In this document: positions 18,318-22,500 of the stretch, piece by piece
Layout of the letters: each line of letters opens with the position of its first letter
How positions within the stretch are numbered: position 1 is the stretch's first letter
Source of the DNA: Tubiluchus corallicola
Lineage: Eukaryota > Priapulida > Priapulimorpha > Priapulimorphida > Tubiluchidae
Length of the DNA: 22,500 bases
Direction of reading: 5' to 3'
Assembly: GCA_030141605.1 (NCBI GenBank)
Contig: JAQGDQ010001057.1
Coordinates: 40,001 to 62,500, forward strand
Program-made: the position numbers and the translations under genes
The notes under the pieces: model-generated
The model's database searches: none
What the model was told of the DNA's origin: nothing
Seen by the model: only the letters and a program-made list of their open reading frames with translations

Positions 18318-18480
18318 ACACGTGGAAACACTTTTACATGTTAAAATACAAACTGTTATATACGCATTACGAATCACGCATCACGCATTACGTACACATG
18401 GAAGCACTTCTACATGTTAAAATACAACCTGTTGTACACGCATTATGGATCACGCATCGCGCGTTACGTACAAATGAAGC
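18290..18480. repeat. 76-bp tandem repeat, about 2.5 units
   Basis: The CGCATCACGCATTACG motif begins at 18301, 18377 and (variant CGCATCGCGCGTTACG) 18453, an exact 76-bp spacing. Between them ACATGTTAAAATACAA and a CTGTT-TA-ACGCATTA segment are conserved. Units differ by several substitutions. The nested CGCAT motifs resemble subterminal repeats of DNA transposons, but no ends could be defined. Confidence 0.85.
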
Positions 18481-18699
18481 CGTACCTTTACGCTGTTAGC
18501 TGCAGATATGAGTGGGTGGAATGCTCTAATAAATAGTAATGCCTCATTGTCCAGAATAGATGAAATGACACCCTGAAGGAAAACTCTAGTTTCAAGTAAT
18601 GTAATTTGTCCCAAGTCTTTGGGGCAACCATTTCGTGTCACTGATGCAAAGCAAAGACGTCATTTATCACATCTCTGGTGCAACCAGATATTGGTAGCT

Positions 18700-19007
18700 T
18701 GTACCGCCAAGGAACGGAACCAGCAATATGGGTAATCTGATTTATAAGTTAGCGTCCCAAGCAATGAAATCGGCAATATGGGTAATCTTATATATAAGTT
18801 AACGTCCCAAGCAATGATATCAGCAATACGGGTAATCTTATTTATAAGTTAACGTCCCAGGCAATGAAATCAGCAATATGGGCAATCTCATTCATAAGTT
18901 AACGTCCCAAGCAATGAAATCGGCAATATGGGTAATCTTATTTATAAGTTAACGTCTCAAGCAATGAAATCGGCAATACGGGTAATCTGATTTGTATGTC
19001 AACGTCC
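18700..19007. repeat. 50-bp tandem repeat, about 6 units
   Basis: GCAATAYGGGTAATCT recurs at 18723, 18773, 18823, 18873 (variant GGCAATCT), 18923 and 18973, always exactly 50 bp apart. Each unit also contains TTATAAGTTAACGTCCCAAG and GCAATGAAATC. The first half unit is diverged (GGAACGGAACCAG). The absence of indels over six units suggests recent amplification or homogenisation. Confidence 0.93.
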
Positions 19008-19472
19008 TTCATTGTGTAAACCGTTTAATTTTTGTCCAACTCAAACGCGTCCTGTTCACGTTACACAAAGGTTTCTCCGATGGCTTCACAGACGTCCTCG
19101 AGCTGCTACAGGGCACTTTGTGCTTATCATGTTTATTAAATATACAGTTCATTAGTCAGGCGGTAATTTCCCCATTCTGGAGTGCCAACTTCGCTAATGG
19201 CTTCATAATTTACTCGTTTATCAGGTTTCTGCGCCTGGTGTAGAAGCCAACGCAACACTACTGCTACTATTGTTCCGTAGATACAGTTGCCTTAACCTGA
19301 CAATTATAGCCTTAGTCCCAATTATTATGATGATCGAAGTAATGAGATTTCAACAAATAGATTCATTGTCAATTTTTCACAGTTAAAAGGCGATTTGTTT
19401 TTCAGGAATATTATCGATAATCCTTCATCTAGCTGCAACAATTCGACTGAGAACCCCCCCCCCCCCGCCATT
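19008..19472. other. Spacer with a C13 run
   Basis: An 83-codon frame (18992-19243) is unrecognised. A pure run of 13 C residues lies at 19454-19466, immediately before the 144-bp tandem repeat. Confidence 0.45.
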
Positions 19473-19885
19473 ATTTTTCGACTTCTCAAACTGTGACATA
19501 CACAGAACACTATTACTGGATCAGTTCTGTGGTCAGACCCTAGAAATGCAAATAGGGACATTTTGTTTTGCCAAAAATTTGGGCGTTAACGAAGTTGTCA
19601 TTATAAATAATTGCATATTTTTTGACTTCTCAAACTGTGACATACACAGAACACTATTACTGGATCAGTTCTGTGGTCAGACCCTAGAAATGCAAATAGG
19701 GACATTTTGTTTTGCCAAAAATTTGGGCGTTAACGAAGTTGTCATTATAACAAATTGCATATTTTTTGACTTCTCAAACTGTGACATACACAGAACACTA
19801 TTACTGGATCAGTTCTGTGGTCAGACCCTAGAAATGTAAATAGAGACATTTTATTTTGCCAAAAATTTGGGCGTTAGCGAGGTTG
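19473..19885. repeat. 144-bp tandem repeat, about 2.9 units
   Basis: ACTTCTCAAACTGTGACATA starts at 19481, 19625 and 19769, exactly 144 bp apart. Units are nearly identical. The third breaks at GGGCGTTAGCGAGGTTGG, where the sequence passes directly into the family A copy at 19886. Because 144 is divisible by three, one frame stays open for 97 codons (19546-19839) with a 48-residue repeat. This follows from the array structure and is not by itself evidence of a gene. Confidence 0.93.
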
Positions 19886-20083
19886 GCGCTACTTTTCTTC
19901 AAGACGAATGACGTCATTGGAAGAAGAATTGGCATTGGAAATTGTAAAAATAAAGTGATCGCGACTTTAAAGTGATTTTAGTAACACGAGGCGCTTATTG
20001 CAGTTCTATTACTAAATACTTCTAAGATTTTTCGTGAACATTGAAATAAGCCTAACCTCCCAAAGGCTTGACCTCTCCTTTAA
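19886..20083 (+). mobile_element. Family A dispersed repeat, copy 3 (5'-truncated)
   Basis: It starts abruptly at CGCTACTTTTCTTCAAGACG where the 144-bp array ends, and runs to GGCTTGACCTCTCCTTTAA. It matches copy 2 closely over TGACGTCATTGGAAGAAGAA, GTGATCGCGACTTTAAAGTG and AACATTGAAATAAG. The 5' half of the family is missing or has been replaced by the tandem array. Confidence 0.82.
19909..19920 (+). promoter_or_regulatory. CRE plus inverted CCAAT in family A copy 3
   Basis: TGACGTCATTGG, identical to the site in copy 2, here just downstream of the 144-bp array. Confidence 0.6.
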
Positions 20084-20424
20084 ACTGATGTAATGCAATA
20101 CATTATACTGCATTACGTTACATTACAAAGTTACATTACGTTAAATTGCACCCGAAAAGCGCATAGCAGAATCTTCAGTTTATGTCTAATTTATCAACTC
20201 TAACGTAACAATTGCTGCCTTGTGATGCTGATGCACAAGGAGTAAATAATTATTAATGAACCGTCTAAGTAATCTTTAATGATGCTGTAGCTAATTGGTG
20301 CATCTGCTAATATTGTTATTATAGAGGTCGCTTGTGTTCTATAATTTATGCGATGTCAGCTTCTCGGTTCGCACGAAGTTCAGCAGAGCCCACGCTGTTA
20401 TTCATTGTTACACATCTATGCAAC
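20084..20424. other. Spacer with a short TGTAATGCA inverted repeat
   Basis: TGTAATGCA (20089-20097) and TGCATTACG (20109-20117) pair at 8 of 9 positions, followed by further TTACATTACG repeats. No gene recognised. Confidence 0.45.
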
Positions 20425-20476
20425 TTTGTTTGTTCGTTTGTCTGTCTGTCTGTTCGTTTGTCTGTTTGTTCGTTTG
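20425..20476. repeat. GTTT/GTCT tetranucleotide microsatellite
   Basis: Mixed units of TTTG, TTCG and TCTG in a 52-base run. The Cys/Leu/Val-rich part of the frame at 20334-20648 is the translation of this run. Confidence 0.9.
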
Positions 20477-21003
20477 CCAAGTTTGTTATTTTTGCGCAGC
20501 AGGTAAAATAAACCTGCACAACACATATTTTAGTTTCTTGTTTGTGAAGCTTGGCTGCAAGTGGTGTAAGTTAGTAGCTAGTGTTAACCGGCAGGACCAC
20601 TTAATGTGCATGGGTGCGGCGGGACTGGAACCTGTTTTATTTAGTTAATAGGATAAAACATTGAATCAGTAAAAAGCTGTATATATCTTAGCCACATTTG
20701 GGTGCTTATACATCAAAATGCATTTCATTTCAAAATCTATGGTCTTATCTATGGTTTACATTTTAATGTTTGTGCTCACTAAGGTTTCCCTCATTGTTTT
20801 CAAGCGGGCCTACCACGAGGCGTTACATCCGCTAGACTTATCATGGCAGCAGTCTTTGTGAATAAACAGATTAATAAGCAAGAAACATTTATGTTAAATG
20901 TTCTTTAAAGTTTCTAACAATGTTACAAATGTTGTCAAGACGTTACTTGTATACATTAGAGAAGACTGCAAAATAATTAAGCCTTTTCATGGCTTAACTC
21001 TTT
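20477..21003. other. No supported feature
   Basis: AT-rich unique sequence. Nothing recognised as gene, RNA or repeat. Confidence 0.5.
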
Positions 21004-21470
21004 AAGGGGTGTGCAAATTACCAGACTAGCCGGGCCCGCAATTCCGGCGGGCCACAGACAGTTTGATCAAGGATCCAAGTACAGAAAGGCCTAATAACGA
21101 TTTTTTTGAATCCGACCTGCGTACATCATTACTACTGCACTCAAGAAACTATTTTAGAAGTTATTAAAATTTATATTACAAACCATGTATTTTACTTTCA
21201 GGACAGATTGTGGTAATTTCATTACAATGCATATTAGTAATGTGTATCACACAGTCTGTGTAGTACAGTGACATTAAGCTACAACCGTCTTGTAAGGGTT
21301 AATGGCATCCGATCTAGTAGAAAAAACTAACCGCACTATCTTTGGGATCGTGGCATGGACTTCAGCTGGATACACCCAATTAATCGCCCGGGCCGCACTT
21401 TCATTAGGTTGACAAATCTCTTCGGGGGCCGCACAAATTCTCTCGGTGGGCCGCAATTTGCACACCCCTG
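21004..21470. mobile_element. hAT-like element with GC-rich subterminal sequence
   Basis: The left end AAGGGGTGTGCAAATT and right end AATTTGCACACCCCTG are inverted repeats. Both continue into GC-rich sequence (GCCGGGCCCGC and GGCGGGCC on the left; GGTGGGCCGC, GGGGGCCGC and GGGCCGC on the right), which contrasts with the AT-rich interior. The CAGGGGTGTGCAAA-type tip with GGCCGC subterminal motifs is a pattern I associate with hAT elements. A clean 8-bp target duplication could not be found. The 87-codon minus-strand frame (21274-21537) crosses the right boundary and is not accepted as a transposase fragment. Confidence 0.75.
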
Positions 21471-21985
21471 ATTTAAGTCCTTCAGAACCGCAAGCGTTTG
21501 CTGCATTTTGTACGGGTTCTTGAAGTACTGCTCTCACTAAGCAACGGTTACCTTGTATTTAATAATCTTTGTAGATTTCTACTCCTCACACAATGGATTT
21601 TCATGCAAAACTATATATGAAATGCATCTGCTTACCTTAGACAAATTAAAATCGATTTTTGATGAAAAAATTTGAAAAGCTTTCAGTTACCGCAGTGTTT
21701 TGCACTGTAACAATGTTGTGTGTGAAATCGGCTAATGCAGAAAATTTCAACTATCCAGGACACAGCACTCTGACACACTTTCGCCTCAAGTCTACTCTAC
21801 TTCTAAGGATGAATTCCTGTCACAAGACGAAACAATTTTGATTTCTACAAATGTAGCAAGCAGGCTATCAAACGATCAGACTAAGCTACTCGACTACCAG
21901 ACAAAATGCCCCCTGTAAAGCATAAAGTTGATTTATACTACCGCTGTGTAGTAATTTTTAGTATTTCAATATTCAAAATTTTTAG
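21471..21985. other. Spacer with one signal-peptide-like short frame
   Basis: Unique sequence. The only item of note is the short frame at 21662-21841, listed separately. Confidence 0.4.
21662..21841 (+). CDS. Doubtful 59-codon frame with signal-peptide-like start
   Basis: From ATG 21662 the frame begins MKKFEKLSVTAVFCTVTMLC, followed by a short polar stretch with an ANA-EN junction, which has the lysine n-region, hydrophobic core and small residues of a secretory signal. The remaining part is short, basic and has two cysteines. The base at -3 is T, a weak start context. No splice site or homologue is evident. Chance is the most probable explanation; a small secreted peptide or first exon is the alternative. 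Confidence 0.12.
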   Translation: MKKFEKLSVTAVFCTVTMLCVKSANAENFNYPGHSTLTHFRLKSTLLLRMNSCHKTKQF

Positions 21986-22274
21986 CTACCGTTCACTTGA
22001 AAGTTAAGACGTTATTGGTGGATAATTTTTATCTAATCTTATCATTTGCAAAAAATATTATGCGCTCATGGAAATTGACACTGCGCTGCTTTTCTTTGGT
22101 CCACAAATGACGTCATTGGTGGAAGAATGGGCGTCCAAAAATTGGAGTGCCCAAGCGTGAAATGATCGCGACTCTAAAGTAAGTTTCCTAATTTTAAACG
22201 AGGAGGTTCTCTCACTTTTATTAACTAACATTGAAATAAGTCTGACTTCCCAGAAGGCTTGACTTTTCCTTTAA
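21986..22274 (+). mobile_element. Family A dispersed repeat, copy 4 (diverged)
   Basis: It matches copy 2 from about GCTACCGTTCACTTGAAA (equivalent to GCCGCCATTCGTTTGAAA) to AGAAGGCTTGACTTTTCCTT. It is the most diverged plus copy, with TTTGGTCCACAAA replacing CTTCAAGACGAA just before the CRE, and a shortened 3' part. TGACGTCATTGG is intact at 22108-22119 despite this divergence. Confidence 0.78.
22108..22119 (+). promoter_or_regulatory. CRE plus inverted CCAAT in family A copy 4
   Basis: TGACGTCATTGG is unchanged although the bases immediately upstream differ from the other copies. Confidence 0.6.
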
Positions 22275-22399
22275 CTCACCAACTAACTAAACAGTTTGCG
22301 TGTTAGTTTCATTGAGCTAAAGTATTAATTACTAATTAGATTCATTTTTGTTGTTAATTTAGAGCGACATAAAGTAAATTACGTTTCGTTGTGCACACA

Positions 22400-22500
22400 C
22401 GCAGTTGCTGTAGGTCAAAGGTCAAGTGTATCTTAGCTACGCATCTTAACTACAGCCGTCACATGACACGCGGAAAAAACAAAAGTCCTCTGTCGCATCA
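22400..22500 (-). mobile_element. Family B element, copy 3 (partial, runs off the window)
   Basis: The plus strand reads GTTGCTGTAGGTCAAAGGTC, then AAGTGTATC, CGCATCTTAACTACAGCCGTC and ACATGAC, which matches the reverse complement of the right end of copy 1 (GTTGCTGCAGGTCATAGGTT, then CGCGTCTTAACTACAACCGTC and AATGAC). The element therefore lies in minus orientation and its other end is beyond 22500. Confidence 0.72.

Noticed and set aside
18450-18641. 63-codon minus-strand frame as a transposase fragment next to the 76-bp repeat
   Set aside because: The peptide has no motif I can tie to any transposase family, and it runs into the tandem repeat.
18700-19007. CRISPR-like array
   Set aside because: The 50-bp units are directly adjacent with no unique spacers, and the context is animal DNA. 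It is a minisatellite.

Overview
The window reads as AT-rich, repeat-dense nuclear DNA of an animal, most likely an invertebrate. I see no bacterial-type operon or ribosome-binding-site organisation. Animal-type signals are a 5S rRNA-derived SINE with perfect target-site duplications (TSDs), a tRNA-derived SINE with A and B boxes, piggyBac-like and hAT-like miniature transposons, a block of degenerate TTAGGG-like repeats, many long microsatellites, a candidate spliceosomal donor and AATAAA polyadenylation signals. I cannot name the species. A marine invertebrate (lophotrochozoan, cnidarian or basal deuterostome) would fit the 5S-SINE plus tRNA-SINE mix, but that is inference.

Layout. 1-660: unique AT-rich sequence ending in a possible 3'UTR poly(A) signal. 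896-1350: long CT tract with a short GA arm. 1554-2019: piggyBac-like MITE, copy 1. 2472-3151: terminal-inverted-repeat element (family B), copy 1. 3742-4452: CTG/GAT low-complexity block with an 18-bp minisatellite. 4544-4872: family A repeat, minus strand. 5845-6149: tRNA-derived SINE with its flanking repeats, then (AT)n and (AAT)n. 7068-7471: family A, plus strand. 7656-8525: GAT/GAC block. 8892-9460: full-length 5S-derived SINE with TSDs. 9995-10387: hAT-like MITE. 10895-11480: mosaic tetranucleotide array. 12034-12479: the only part that looks like a gene start, with two GTCACGTGAC boxes, a short 5'UTR, an ATG in good context and a GTAAGTG donor. 12791-13530: TAG/CAG/GGCAGT array. 15230-15696: piggyBac-like MITE, copy 2, inverted. 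16177-16615: family B, copy 2. 17160-17670: telomere-like higher-order minisatellite. 17699-17961: internally deleted 5S-SINE with TSDs. 18290-19885: three unrelated minisatellites (76, 50 and 144 bp). 19886-20083 and 21986-22274: family A copies 3 and 4. 21004-21470: hAT-like element with GC-rich ends. 22400-22500: family B copy 3, running off the edge.

No complete protein-coding gene can be supported. Nearly all long open frames are translations of microsatellites, and the few non-repetitive ones show no recognisable domain. If the 12.4-kb exon is real, a plus-strand gene starts there and everything to its right would be a transposon-filled first intron or beyond. The most interesting items are the SINE pair, the family A repeats that all keep a CRE next to an inverted CCAAT box, the inverted MITE pair with a repeated 16-bp palindrome, the CLEAR-type double box upstream of the candidate exon, and the telomere-like higher-order repeat.
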